From: an uncultured Flavobacteriales bacterium
Lineage (GTDB): Bacteria > Bacteroidota > Bacteroidia > Flavobacteriales_D > Parvicellaceae
Length of the DNA stretch: 64,000 bases
Direction of reading: 5' to 3'
NCBI GenBank assembly: GCA_943788115.1
Contig: CALSPA010000011.1
Coordinates: forward strand, 38,407-102,406
The first letter of the stretch is position 1. Each line of letters begins with the position of its first letter. The notes beneath the pieces are model-generated. The model saw only the letters and a program-made list of their open reading frames with translations, was not told where the DNA came from and searched no databases. The translations under genes were made by a program, and so were the position numbers. Shown here in pieces: positions 7,693-17,500 of this stretch.

Positions 7693-9081
7693 CTACATGT
7701 GAATAACTTCGTCATATGCAGCAGCAGCAGCTTCCATGATAGCTTCACTCATTGTTGGATGAGGATGTATGGTTTTTATTAATTCATGTCCTGTTGTTTC
7801 TAGTCTTCTTATAGCAACAATCTCAGCAATCATTTCAGTTACGTTAGATCCAATCATGTGCCCACCAAGAAGCTCACCATATTTTGCATCAAAAATTAGT
7901 TTGATAAATCCATCATTGTGACCAGCAGCACTAGCTTTTCCAGATGCTGAAAATGGAAATTTTCCAATCTTTAATTCATAACCTGCATCTTTTGCGGCTT
8001 GTTCAGTCATTCCAACAGAGGCGATTTCTGGACTACAGTAAGTGCACCCAGGAATATTTCCATAATCTATTGGTTCAGGATTTAAACCAGCAATTTTTTC
8101 TACACAAGTAATCCCTTCAGCAGATGCAACGTGTGCTAGAGCTGGACCAGGAATAACATCTCCAATAGCATAGTAACCAGGCATATTTGTTTCAAAATAT
8201 TCGTTTACAATAATTCTTCCTTTATCAACGACTATACCAACTTCTTCTAATCCAATTCCCTCAATGTTTGCTTCTATACCAACTGCTGAAAGAACAACAT
8301 CGCAAGATATTTTTTCTTCGCCTTTTTTAGTTTTAATTGTTACTTCACAAGATTTGCCGCTTTTATCAACTTTTTCAACAGATGAATTGGTCATTATTTT
8401 TAGACCTTGTTTTTTCAGAGTTCTTTCTAGTTGTTTTGAGATTTCATCATCTTCTACTGGGACAATTTTGGGCATAAACTCAACTATAGTTACATCTACC
8501 CCCATTGAATTGTAGAAATATGCAAATTCAACACCAATTGCTCCAGAACCTACAACAACCATTTTTTTAGGTAGTTTGGGTAAAACCATTGCTTTTCTGT
8601 AGCCAATTACTTTTTCACCATCTTGTTCTAAATTTGGAAGTTGTCTAGATCTTGCACCTGTTGCTATTATGATGTTTTTAGCTGAGTAGTCAGTAGTTGT
8701 CCCTTTTTCGTCTGTAACAACAACTTTTTTCCCAGGTAAAACTTTACCCATACCCATGATAATGTCTATCTTGTTTTTTTTCATCAAAAATTGAACACCA
8801 CCACTCATTTTCTCTGCAACAGATCGACTTCTTTTTACTATTTTATTGAAATCAGCTTTAAAGCCATCAACTTGAATACCATAATCTTCCGCATGGTTAA
8901 TATAGTCAAATACATTTGCACTCTTTAGCAATGCTTTTGTGGGAATACAGCCCCAGTTCAAACAAACTCCACCAAGCGATTCTTTTTCTACAACAGCAGT
9001 TTTTAAACCTAACTGAGAAGCTCTTATGGCAGTTACATATCCTCCAGGACCACTACCTACAACAATTACATCATATTCCAT
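7693..9081 (-). CDS. lpdA: Dihydrolipoyl dehydrogenase (E3)
   Basis: A 462-residue FAD enzyme that reoxidises lipoamide in 2-oxoacid dehydrogenase complexes and the glycine cleavage system. It shows the FAD site GSGPGGYVTAIRA (9-21), redox disulfide GGVCLNWGC (Cys40, Cys45), NAD site VVVGSGAIGVEFA, ATGARS, AIGDV and the C-terminal catalytic HPHPTMSEA (His near 442). Length is normal. It could serve gcvT in this window as well as pyruvate dehydrogenase. It stands alone on the minus strand. Confidence 0.96.
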   Translation of the reverse strand: MEYDVIVVGSGPGGYVTAIRASQLGLKTAVVEKESLGGVCLNWGCIPTKALLKSANVFDYINHAEDYGIQVDGFKADFNKIVKRSRSVAEKMSGGVQFLMKKNKIDIIMGMGKVLPGKKVVVTDEKGTTTDYSAKNIIIATGARSRQLPNLEQDGEKVIGYRKAMVLPKLPKKMVVVGSGAIGVEFAYFYNSMGVDVTIVEFMPKIVPVEDDEISKQLERTLKKQGLKIMTNSSVEKVDKSGKSCEVTIKTKKGEEKISCDVVLSAVGIEANIEGIGLEEVGIVVDKGRIIVNEYFETNMPGYYAIGDVIPGPALAHVASAEGITCVEKIAGLNPEPIDYGNIPGCTYCSPEIASVGMTEQAAKDAGYELKIGKFPFSASGKASAAGHNDGFIKLIFDAKYGELLGGHMIGSNVTEMIAEIVAIRRLETTGHELIKTIHPHPTMSEAIMEAAAAAYDEVIHM

Positions 9082-9141
9082 TTGCTAAAAGTTTAATTAG
9101 AGTGCGAATTTAATAAATCTTCTTTTCTATAAAGAGATGTT

Positions 9142-10056
9142 TTAAATGTTTTTAATCTCATTTAATTTTTTAAATACTAAATGTGCTACTTTTTTTGCTG
9201 ATTCAGGCTTAAATCTAAACCACAACTCTGGTTCTATTAGTTCTAACTCTGAAACGGCTAATTCGTTGTTGTTATCCCAAATAACATCAACTCTTGCATA
9301 TATTGGTTGGTTTTCTAAAACGGCAATTACATTTTCAGCAAAATAAATTTCTTCTTCATTTGCTTGGTATTGGTTTACACTACCGCCAAAATCATCTTGG
9401 ACTCTAAAATCTCCTTTCTTCGCCATTTTTTGAACGGCATGACTATATTTTCCACCAAAAATCATAAATGAAATTTCACCTTTTGTTATAATGTTCTCTT
9501 GAAATTCTTGAATCATGAAATCTTCATGTTTGATTAAGCTCTTAAATTCATCTTCATAATTGCTAACTTGGTCTTTTGATATTTTGAAAGTATGTCTTGC
9601 CGCTCCAGAAATAGTAGGTTTAAGTACTATTTTGTTCCAATTAGTTTGATTCATTATCTCTGAAAGTAAGCTTTTAGTTTCTTTTGGGATGAAATGAGAA
9701 GATGGAATGTTTATATTTTTTTCTGAGAGGTCCTTTAAATAATGTTTGTCAAGATTCCACATTATATGTTCATAACTGTTAACTAGTTTTATTTTTTCTT
9801 TTACTGAAATTAGCCAGTTGTGAAATTCTTTAAATCTATGAAAGTAATCCCAAGTAGTTCTGAAAATTGCAACATGAGCAGTTGACCAATTAAAATCTTT
9901 TTTATCCCAAGGAACAATTTTTACTTTGCAACCAAGGTCTTCAAGTGCATTTTTCACAAGTCCATCTTCGGTAATTACATTTTGAACATATTGGTCTATT
10001 TCTTTGGGGTTTTCATAGCAGCTCTCAGTAAGTAATATTACATCAAATTCTTTCAT
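9142..10056 (-). CDS. ATP-grasp family protein (RimK/GshB-like)
   Basis: A 304-residue protein with an ATP-grasp fold. It has an N-terminal Rossmann-like part (FDVILLTESCYEN...AIFRTTWDYFHR), the ATP-binding strand KIVLKPTISGAARHTF (about 150-165), MIQEFQENIITKGEISFMIFGGKYSHAV, and the metal-binding end ELAVSELELIEPELWFR. Such enzymes join a carboxylate to an amine or thiol with ATP. The substrate cannot be told and no neighbour points to one. It is transcribed divergently from the M61 peptidase gene. Confidence 0.75.
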   Translation of the reverse strand: MKEFDVILLTESCYENPKEIDQYVQNVITEDGLVKNALEDLGCKVKIVPWDKKDFNWSTAHVAIFRTTWDYFHRFKEFHNWLISVKEKIKLVNSYEHIMWNLDKHYLKDLSEKNINIPSSHFIPKETKSLLSEIMNQTNWNKIVLKPTISGAARHTFKISKDQVSNYEDEFKSLIKHEDFMIQEFQENIITKGEISFMIFGGKYSHAVQKMAKKGDFRVQDDFGGSVNQYQANEEEIYFAENVIAVLENQPIYARVDVIWDNNNELAVSELELIEPELWFRFKPESAKKVAHLVFKKLNEIKNI

Positions 10057-10170
10057 GTTTTTAGTTCTAGATATCGATATTCAAATATATGTGGAAAATA
10101 ACATTTGAGAATAAATTTTTTAATATAAATTTATCATGAATTTGAGCGATATAAATTAATGTAAAACAAG

Positions 10171-11829
10171 TTGAAGTATAATTTTAAAATAAATAATCCT
10201 CATCAACATTTCATTGAAATATCTGCTGAGTTTTCTGTGAACGATAGGTCTACTATCTCACTTAACTTGCCATCTTGGAGACCAGGAAGATATGAACTTG
10301 GTAATTTTGCTAAGAATGTAAAAGATTTGATTGTTAAAGACAATTTAGGTAGTATTTTAAATTTTACTAAAACATCTAAGGATCAATGGTTGGTCAACAC
10401 TGCTGGTGTTGAGACTGTAATTGTTTCTTATTTTTATTATGCAAATGAACTTAATGCTGGGTCTACCTATTTAGACGAAAATCAATTGTATGTTAATCCA
10501 ATTAATTGTTGTCTTTTTGATGTAAATTCAATTGATGATGAATGCAATGTATATTTAGATTTACCTAGTGATTATACTGTAGCAACTTCATTAAAAACTA
10601 CAATAGAAAATCATTTCATAGCAGCTAACTTTCATGAGCTAGTAGATTCTCCTTTTATTTGCAGTAATTCTTTAAAGGAATATCAATATACTTCATTTGG
10701 TGTTGTTTTTCACCTGTGTTTTCAAGGGGAAGTTAAGCCAGACTGGAAGCTTTTGATTGACGATTTTAAGAAATTCACAGATTATCAAATCGAAAAATTT
10801 GGTAGTTTCCCTGTAAAAGAATATTATTTTTTATTTCAAATTACACCATATATTGCTTATCATGGTGTAGAGCATCAGCGTTCTACAGTTGTTTTGTTAG
10901 GTCCTTCTTACGATGTTTTTAAACAAAAGTATACAAGCTTACTTGGGGTTTCTTCACATGAATTATATCATACTTGGAATGTTAAAGGAATACGACCAAA
11001 GGATATGTTGCCCTATGATTATTGCAAAGAGAATTATACTCATATGGGCTATGTTACAGAAGGTGTGACAACTTACATGGGTGATCGAACCTTATATGAG
11101 TCCAATGTGTTTAGTATTAAACAATATTTTAAAGAGCTTGAAACTTTGCTCTTGCGACATTTCCATAATGACGGTAGAAAACATTATTCTGTTTCGGAGT
11201 CAAGTTTTGACACATGGTTGGATGGGTATGTTGCTGGTGTGCCTGGGAGGAAGGTGTCAATTTATGTGGAAGGTGCTCTTATTGCGCTAATTTGCGATGC
11301 TAGAATAAGACAACAAACCAACAATGATTTCTCATTACACGATGTTATTAGAGAGATGTACTCTGGTAGTAGTGAAGTTATTGGGTACGATAGGCAGTCG
11401 TATCAAAATTTACTTGAAAAAATTTCCGGAACAAGTTTTGCCGATATTTTTAATGACCTAATCTACGGCAATAAAGATTTCAACTCTTATTTAAAAGAGG
11501 CATTTGACTTTTACAATTGGTCATATTTACAAGAGCCTTCCATGAATAAAATTTGGAATTATGGAGTAAAGGCAAATTGGATTGAAGGTAGTTTTAAGGT
11601 TTTTAATGTTTTAGAAGGTGGTTCAGGAGCAAATTCTGGACTTGTAATTGATGATAAGATTCATTCTGTTAACGGTTATAAATTGAACAATGATTTAAAT
11701 AAGTGGCTCGAATATTTTCAAAATGATGAAATAGTGATTTCCTTTGAAAGAGCTGGTGAGCTAAAAAGACTTGTTTTAGTTTCTCCTAATAATAATCAAT
11801 ATTTTAATTACAAAATGCTTAATAACTAA
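10171..11829 (+). CDS. M61 family peptidase (glycyl aminopeptidase type) with PDZ domain
   Basis: A 552-residue protein with an N-terminal beta domain (about 1-160), a gluzincin peptidase domain with the zinc motif HELYHTWNVK (about residue 262) and a C-terminal PDZ domain (about 465-545, EGGSGANSGLVIDDKI). The family cleaves N-terminal Gly or Ala residues. No signal peptide is seen with this start. The start is TTG at 10171, since an in-frame stop lies 6 bases upstream and no ATG is available. The next gene follows after 5 bases. Confidence 0.88.
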   Translation: MKYNFKINNPHQHFIEISAEFSVNDRSTISLNLPSWRPGRYELGNFAKNVKDLIVKDNLGSILNFTKTSKDQWLVNTAGVETVIVSYFYYANELNAGSTYLDENQLYVNPINCCLFDVNSIDDECNVYLDLPSDYTVATSLKTTIENHFIAANFHELVDSPFICSNSLKEYQYTSFGVVFHLCFQGEVKPDWKLLIDDFKKFTDYQIEKFGSFPVKEYYFLFQITPYIAYHGVEHQRSTVVLLGPSYDVFKQKYTSLLGVSSHELYHTWNVKGIRPKDMLPYDYCKENYTHMGYVTEGVTTYMGDRTLYESNVFSIKQYFKELETLLLRHFHNDGRKHYSVSESSFDTWLDGYVAGVPGRKVSIYVEGALIALICDARIRQQTNNDFSLHDVIREMYSGSSEVIGYDRQSYQNLLEKISGTSFADIFNDLIYGNKDFNSYLKEAFDFYNWSYLQEPSMNKIWNYGVKANWIEGSFKVFNVLEGGSGANSGLVIDDKIHSVNGYKLNNDLNKWLEYFQNDEIVISFERAGELKRLVLVSPNNNQYFNYKMLNN

Positions 11830-11834
11830 CGTCT

Positions 11835-12311
11835 ATGGATGCTTCTGAACAGTCTTTTAAAGGGTTGAAAATATTATGTTTTTTAAGTTTATTAGGTTTT
11901 GTTTATTGCATGGCTTTCGACTCAACAAAGTTTCTGACATATTCATCTTTAGATGTTGATAGTTTGGTTGAAGATTCTGCTTCTTATGAGGCGATAAATA
12001 ATGAGATTTTAATATGGAAAGATGCCGGAATAGATGTTTCAGAAAAGTGGCTACATAAAATCGCATTACTTTTTTTAATTAGATCGATTTTAGATGTTTT
12101 AGCTCTCTTAGGTGTTGCATTGATGTTTTATAGAATGAAAATTGGATTTTCTATTTATGCTATTTTTCAGCTGTGCTATGTTATTTCACCATTTGTATTT
12201 TTTGGTGTAAATGGTACTGCAGTTGCACCATTAAATATGATGGCAATCAACCTTATTTATTTAGCTTTGTTTTTCACACAGAAAAAAAATTTATTAGCAA
12301 GAGAGAAATAA
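11835..12311 (+). CDS. Four-helix membrane protein of unknown function
   Basis: A 158-residue protein with about four transmembrane helices (near residues 11-30, 72-98, 103-124 and 131-150). A soluble loop (about 35-70) lies between helices 1 and 2. I do not recognise the family. It follows the M61 gene by 5 bases and probably shares its transcript. The patatin gene starts about 60 bases downstream. Confidence 0.6.
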   Translation: MDASEQSFKGLKILCFLSLLGFVYCMAFDSTKFLTYSSLDVDSLVEDSASYEAINNEILIWKDAGIDVSEKWLHKIALLFLIRSILDVLALLGVALMFYRMKIGFSIYAIFQLCYVISPFVFFGVNGTAVAPLNMMAINLIYLALFFTQKKNLLAREK

Positions 12312-12369
12312 AGATTAAAATCTTTGTGTTTTCTAAAACCTTAGGGCCTAAAAATCGTTATTATATACC

Positions 12370-14664
12370 TTGGAAGATTTGCCACCTATATCACCAAAGA
12401 AAACTAAATCTAGTTTTTTAGCGCGTTTTTTTTATTTTTTCCCATTTCAGCTTTTACTTCTTCATCTTAAAAGAAATCATGTTTTACTTGTCTTTTGGCT
12501 CTTACTTTATTTGTACGTAATTAATGTTGTTGGTAAAAATTTTGGAATTGTTTCTCTCTTTTTAGCTCCAGAATATAATGGTGATATTAATGTCTATTCT
12601 TTTGTCATTTTAGGGTTTTCTTTGGGGGGGTTTATAATGGCTTTTCATATTTACAGCTACATAATGTTTTCTTCAGAATTCCTTTTTTTGGCAACCCTGG
12701 CAAGGCCATTTCTAAAGTTTTGTATTAACAATATGATTATTCCAATAGTTTTCATTTTAACACTTGTTTATAAATCTTACTTCTTTTTAAAATACGAGCA
12801 ATTTTTAAATACTTCAGATGTTATGCTTTGTATTTTTTCATTGATTCTTGGTTTAGTTGTTTTCTATTTTATGGCAGTTATTTATTTTATAAGATTCAAT
12901 AAAAATGTATATGCTATTAGTGGAAAATCTGAAGATTATTACGATGGTATTTTAAATAAGAGAGTAAGAGAGTCTACTCTTATGAAGAAAAAAACAATTT
13001 CCAGTAAAATTAAAGAAAACAGAAATAAAAGAATAGATACTTATATGTCTGGTTTTTTTAAAATTTCCTTAGCAAGGTCTACAGAGCATTATGAAAGAGC
13101 ATTAATTGATAAAGTTTTTTCTCAAAATCATATCAACGCTTCTGTTTTTGAGATAGTACTAATTGTAACCTTTATTTCATTAGGTCTTCTCAGAGATTAT
13201 GAATTGTTTAATATACCTGCTGGTGCTAGTATTTTGTTGCTTTTTACTTTGTTAATAATGTTTTTTAGTTCAATTTACTCTTTCTTAAAAGGTTGGACAC
13301 TTTCGATTTGTATTGCAATTTTTTTCTTATTTAATTTCGTTTCAAATCAATACGGAGTTTTTAGGTTTCATAATTATGCATATGGAATTGATTATTCCAA
13401 AAAAGTGGATTATTCCTATAATAATTTATTGAATAATGTTAATAATGATAATGATTTAAATTTTTCAAATGATCAGGCGTTTCAAATGCTTAATAATTGG
13501 AAAAATAAGAATAGTTCTATTGATGAGAATTCTAAGCCTAAAATGATTTTTTTAAACATTAGTGGTGGCGGTTTACGTTCTGCATTGTGGTCTATTCATG
13601 TACTTAACTTTTTAGACAGTTTATCAAATAACAAAATATACAATCAGACACAATTAATAACTGGAGCTTCTGGAGGGATGATTGGTGCTGCTTATTATAG
13701 AGAAATGATGCACAAAAGTAAATTTGATTCAACATATGTGTTTAGATCTGAAGAGTTAAAAAGCAACATTTCAAAAGATTTATTAAATCAATTAGCATTT
13801 AGTATTGCTACTACAGATATGCTTATCAGGTATCAGTCTTTTAGAGATGGGAATTATTCTTATACAAAGGACAGGGGTTGGTTTTTTGAAAACAAATTGG
13901 TAGACAATTTAAAAGCTTTTAGTCAAAAAAGATTAAATGATTATAGAGTTCCTGAGTTTAATTCAGAAATGCCCATGATGATTTTTTCCCCGTCTATTGT
14001 TAATGATGGTAGGCGAATTTTAATTAGTGCTCAGCCTATTTCATACCTAACCAAAACAGTTAATAATAAATTCACTTCTTCTTATTCCTCAATAGAAGAT
14101 TTGGAATTCCAATCTCTTTTTAAAGATAATAATAGCGGTAATATTAAAATGACATCGGTTTTAAGAATGAATGCTACATTTCCATATATATTGCCCATGG
14201 TTTTGTTGCCAACACAACCTTCTATTGAAATTATGGATGCAGGTCTTAGAGATAATTTTGGGATGAAAACAAGTTTAAATTTCATACATAATTTCAAAAA
14301 ATGGATTAATCGAAATACTAGCGGTATAGTAGTAATACAAATTAGAGACAAACAGAAGCAATTTGAAGTTGATAATCCTAATAGCGGAAGTTTATTGACA
14401 ACTTTATTGTCACCATTTACTTCTGTTTATAAAAATTTACTTAGAGTTCATGATTACAATAGTGATCAAAATATTGAAATGATGGAGGGTTGGTTTCAGG
14501 GTGATGTTGACCTTGTTACTATTTACATGGATCAAGATAAAGATGATGAAATTTCGATGAGTTGGCACTTGACTCCAAGAGACAAAAAAAGAATTTTTAA
14601 TTCATTAAAATCTGTCGATAATAAAAATGCATTTAAAAAATTAAAACAACTTTTAAATTATTAA
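12370..14664 (+). CDS. Patatin-like phospholipase with eight N-terminal membrane helices
   Basis: A 764-residue protein. The first about 340 residues hold roughly eight transmembrane helices in two groups with a basic loop between (about 175-245). The C-terminal half is a patatin domain: oxyanion loop SGGGLRS (about 396-402), nucleophile GASGG (about 432-436) and catalytic Asp in MDAGLRDNFG (about 622). All catalytic residues are present, so lipid acyl-hydrolase activity is likely at the inner membrane. The start is TTG at 12370; an in-frame stop at 12349 limits the choice. The DUF389 gene follows after 10 bases. Confidence 0.85.
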   Translation: MEDLPPISPKKTKSSFLARFFYFFPFQLLLLHLKRNHVLLVFWLLLYLYVINVVGKNFGIVSLFLAPEYNGDINVYSFVILGFSLGGFIMAFHIYSYIMFSSEFLFLATLARPFLKFCINNMIIPIVFILTLVYKSYFFLKYEQFLNTSDVMLCIFSLILGLVVFYFMAVIYFIRFNKNVYAISGKSEDYYDGILNKRVRESTLMKKKTISSKIKENRNKRIDTYMSGFFKISLARSTEHYERALIDKVFSQNHINASVFEIVLIVTFISLGLLRDYELFNIPAGASILLLFTLLIMFFSSIYSFLKGWTLSICIAIFFLFNFVSNQYGVFRFHNYAYGIDYSKKVDYSYNNLLNNVNNDNDLNFSNDQAFQMLNNWKNKNSSIDENSKPKMIFLNISGGGLRSALWSIHVLNFLDSLSNNKIYNQTQLITGASGGMIGAAYYREMMHKSKFDSTYVFRSEELKSNISKDLLNQLAFSIATTDMLIRYQSFRDGNYSYTKDRGWFFENKLVDNLKAFSQKRLNDYRVPEFNSEMPMMIFSPSIVNDGRRILISAQPISYLTKTVNNKFTSSYSSIEDLEFQSLFKDNNSGNIKMTSVLRMNATFPYILPMVLLPTQPSIEIMDAGLRDNFGMKTSLNFIHNFKKWINRNTSGIVVIQIRDKQKQFEVDNPNSGSLLTTLLSPFTSVYKNLLRVHDYNSDQNIEMMEGWFQGDVDLVTIYMDQDKDDEISMSWHLTPRDKKRIFNSLKSVDNKNAFKKLKQLLNY

Positions 14665-14674
14665 ATTCACAAAT

Positions 14675-16139
14675 ATGAAGGAGGATTTAGATGACAAGTT
14701 AGATGATAAGGGATCTCAGCAAAAGGTAGATTATGACCCTACAAAAATTGATGTTAAATCAATGCAGATAAAAGATCTCCCTTTTTCAGTTTTTAATTTT
14801 TTAAAAAAACTCATTTCAATTGATGATGAGGTGAGTCCGAAAAAAACAATTTCCGCTATTATTTCAGAGATTGATTTTAGAGGGTCAAGCATTTGGATTT
14901 TAATTTGTTCAATTGTTGTAGCATCCATTGGTCTCAATAATAATTCTAATGCCGTTATTATTGGTGCTATGCTTATTTCACCTCTAATGGGGCCTATTAG
15001 AGGAATTGGTCTTTCTCTTGCGACTAATAATTTTAAAATTCTTATTAGATCTTTAATTAATTTTGGAGTTATGGTAGGAGTAAGTTTACTTGCTTCCTAC
15101 ATATTTTTTTTAATAACTCCATTAAAGGCTGAAACTTCAGAACTTCTTGCTAAGAACTAAGCCTTATGTTTTCGATATTTTAATTGCATTCTTTGGTGGA
15201 TTGGCTGGTATTATCGCTGCGGCTACTAATAGTAAAAACGCTGGTTTAACTGTTATACCAGGAGTTGCAATTGCAACAGCACTAATGCCTCCTTTATGTA
15301 CAGTTGGATATGGAATGGCTGTTGGGAATTGGGACTATTTTGCAGGTGCATTTTATTTGTTTTCTCTAAATAGTGTTTTTATTTGTTTGTCAACTTTTTT
15401 GATTATTAGACTTTTGAAATTCCCCAAAGTAGAGTTCGTTAACCCAAAGACAGAAAGAAAAGTTAAATTTTATGTTGTATTAATTTTGCTTTTAATTGTA
15501 ATTCCTAGCATCTTGAAGTTTTCAGATATTATTAAAGAATCTATTTTTAATCAAAATGCTAATGAGTTTGTTGAAAAAACAATTCTTGTTGATAACCAGT
15601 TAGAGCTTGTTAAAAAAGAGTTTTTATTTTTTGATGATTCATCTTTAATTACTCTCCATGTAGGAGGTTTTTATGTAGATGAACCAACAAAAAAACAGTG
15701 GAAAAATCAGCTTCAAAATTATGATCTTTCTAGTGTTAAATTGAAAGTTGTAAACTTATCTTCTAAAGAACTAGACGAAGCAGCGTTATTAAACAAGTTA
15801 TTGGAAAATAATAATCAAAAATTTAATTCTATTTCTGAAGAAAGAGATTTGTATAAGAACAAATTGCAGAAAATTGCTCAATTATCTCAAAATATGGATG
15901 ATTTAAATAATAGAATAAACACTCATTTCCCTTCCTTAAATCACTTTGCTTTTGGTGAAACTTATGAGTATAACGGAAATGAAAAAGACACTATTTTTAC
16001 TTTCTTTTTCAATTGGGATTCTACAGTGCTATTTATGGACTTAGAGCATCAGAATAAATTATTAGATGTATTTATAAATAAAGAACTTCAATTGCTCAAT
16101 GCAGAAGATTCATTAGATGTTAGACTTATAAAATATTAA
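14675..16139 (+). pseudogene. DUF389 membrane protein, interrupted by one +1 frameshift
   Basis: Two overlapping frames, 14675-15160 and 15147-16139, together make one DUF389 protein of about 487 residues. The first has SIWILICSIVVASIGL and GAMLISPLMGPIRGIG; the second has FFGGLAGIIAAATN and ALMPPLCTVGYG. These are the conserved helix motifs of the family. Removing one A from the AA at 15152-15153 restores ...ELLARTKPYVFD... . A soluble C-terminal part (about 300-487) with coiled-coil residues follows the helices. The transport role of DUF389 is not established. The break is probably a sequence error, because both halves are otherwise clean. Confidence 0.8.
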
Positions 16140-16142
16140 CAT

Positions 16143-16484
16143 ATGGGAAGTAAGAAGAAAAGAACTAATGTCGTGTATTCTACGAATCCCGATTTTAATT
16201 ATGATAATGAAGAATTAGCTCAAGATACATTACCTATAAGTGAACAAAAACTATATGTATCTATTGATCGTAAAAGAAGAAAAGGAAAATCTGTCACTTT
16301 GATTGAAGGTTATGTAGGTGAGCCTGAGGATTTAAAAGAGCTTTCAAAGCATTTAAAGAGATCTTGTGGTGTAGGCGGCTCTGCAAAAGATGGTGAGATT
16401 TTTGTGCAGGGGGAGTTTAAAGATAAAGTTGCTAAAATTCTTATTGCTATGGGCTACAATACAACTAAAAAGGGTGGTTATTAA
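16143..16484 (+). CDS. SUI1/YciH-like translation factor
   Basis: A 113-residue protein with a basic, disordered N-terminus (GSKKKRTNVVYSTNP) and a C-terminal SUI1 (eIF1) domain. The domain has KGKSVTLIEGY, LKELSKHLKRSCGVGGSAKDGEIFVQG and VAKILIAMGY. Bacterial members are thought to affect start-codon fidelity, but the role is not settled. It starts 4 bases after the DUF389 gene and is intact although both neighbours carry frameshifts. Confidence 0.9.
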   Translation: MGSKKKRTNVVYSTNPDFNYDNEELAQDTLPISEQKLYVSIDRKRRKGKSVTLIEGYVGEPEDLKELSKHLKRSCGVGGSAKDGEIFVQGEFKDKVAKILIAMGYNTTKKGGY

Positions 16485-16569
16485 ACACTTGTTTAGTTAA
16501 TAACTTTATAAGTCTCATTTCTATTAAGAATGTCTTTTTAATATATTGGTATAATTAAATATTATTGAT

Positions 16570-17499
16570 ATGAAAAAATATATAACTCTTCTAGTTTTTT
16601 CTTTTATTTACTTAAGTTTTTTTTCGCAAACTCAATTAGATAATCCTGGTTTCGAAAATTGGGAAAATGCTGGAACTAGTTCGGATGAGCCAACTGACTG
16701 GAGTTCAATAAAGACTTCTGATGATCCAACTTTAAGTGGGTTTGCTCCTGTTGTTTGGGCTCAAAGCTCAGATGCTCATTCGGGCAACTATTCTCTTGAA
16801 ATGACTAACGTATCTACGTTTGGTGTTGTTGCAAATGGTACAGTTACAAATGGTCGAATACATGCTGATTTCAACCCCAGCCTGGGATATGTATTTACTG
16901 ATCAAACAGATGATACTTGGAATCAATCATTTACTGATTCCCCTGATAGTTTGGTAGGTTGGTATAAGTATAATCCATCTGGTAATGACAAGGGAAAGGT
17001 TGAAGCTGTTCTACATACAGATGACGCTCAGATCCCCGAAAATGGTACTGCTGCGTAATTGGGTAGGTAGAGCTAGAGCTGATTTCACGTCTAATGTTTC
17101 GAATTGGACTAGATTTTCAGTTCCTTTCAATTATTATAATTCAACAACCCCTACTTACATTCTTTTAGTTCTAACCTCGGGCGACAGCACAATTGCTGTT
17201 AATGGAAGTCAGCTTTTACTTGATGATTTAGAACTTATATATTCCCCATCTTCTTTAAATGAAATAGATTCACCAATTAAATGTTGGTTTTCTAACAACA
17301 TTTTGCATACTGGAATTAACCCTTCATTAAATTCTTATTCTTTAAATGTTTATGATATTAGTGGTAAACTTGTTCTTAATGAGCAAGTTAGTTCATATCC
17401 AGTCAAAAGAATTTCATTTAGATTTTACAAAAGGTATTCTATCTTGTCAATTTAAGCAGTGAAACTCAGAATCAAACTTTGAAAATTATAGTTCAATAG
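16570..17499 (+). pseudogene. Secreted T9SS cargo protein (PCMD/jelly-roll-like), broken by three +1 insertions
   Basis: The frame from 16570 encodes a signal peptide (ending FFSQTQ) and a beta-rich domain with LDNPGFENWENAG...PTDWSS, like PCMD or carbohydrate-binding jelly-roll domains. It stops at 17058. The second frame continues NWVGRARADF and ends in a type A sorting domain (SLNVYDISGKLVLNEQ). Removing T17056, A17420 and C17439 gives one reading to TAG at 17497, with a normal sorting tail (TKGIYLVNLSSETQNQTLKIIVQ-like, given here by parts). About 309 residues result. Three insertions, no deletions and otherwise clean coding suggest sequence error; recent decay is the alternative. Confidence 0.65.
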
Positions 17500-17500
17500 G

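Noticed and set aside
12173..12421. Plus-strand open frame between the four-helix protein and the patatin gene
   Set aside because: It starts inside the upstream gene and ends inside the patatin gene. Its peptide shows no domain, and both flanking genes are better supported.
14675..14712. Short GATGA-rich repeat at the start of the DUF389 gene
   Set aside because: It encodes the acidic N-terminus (EDLDDKLDDK) and is ordinary coding sequence.
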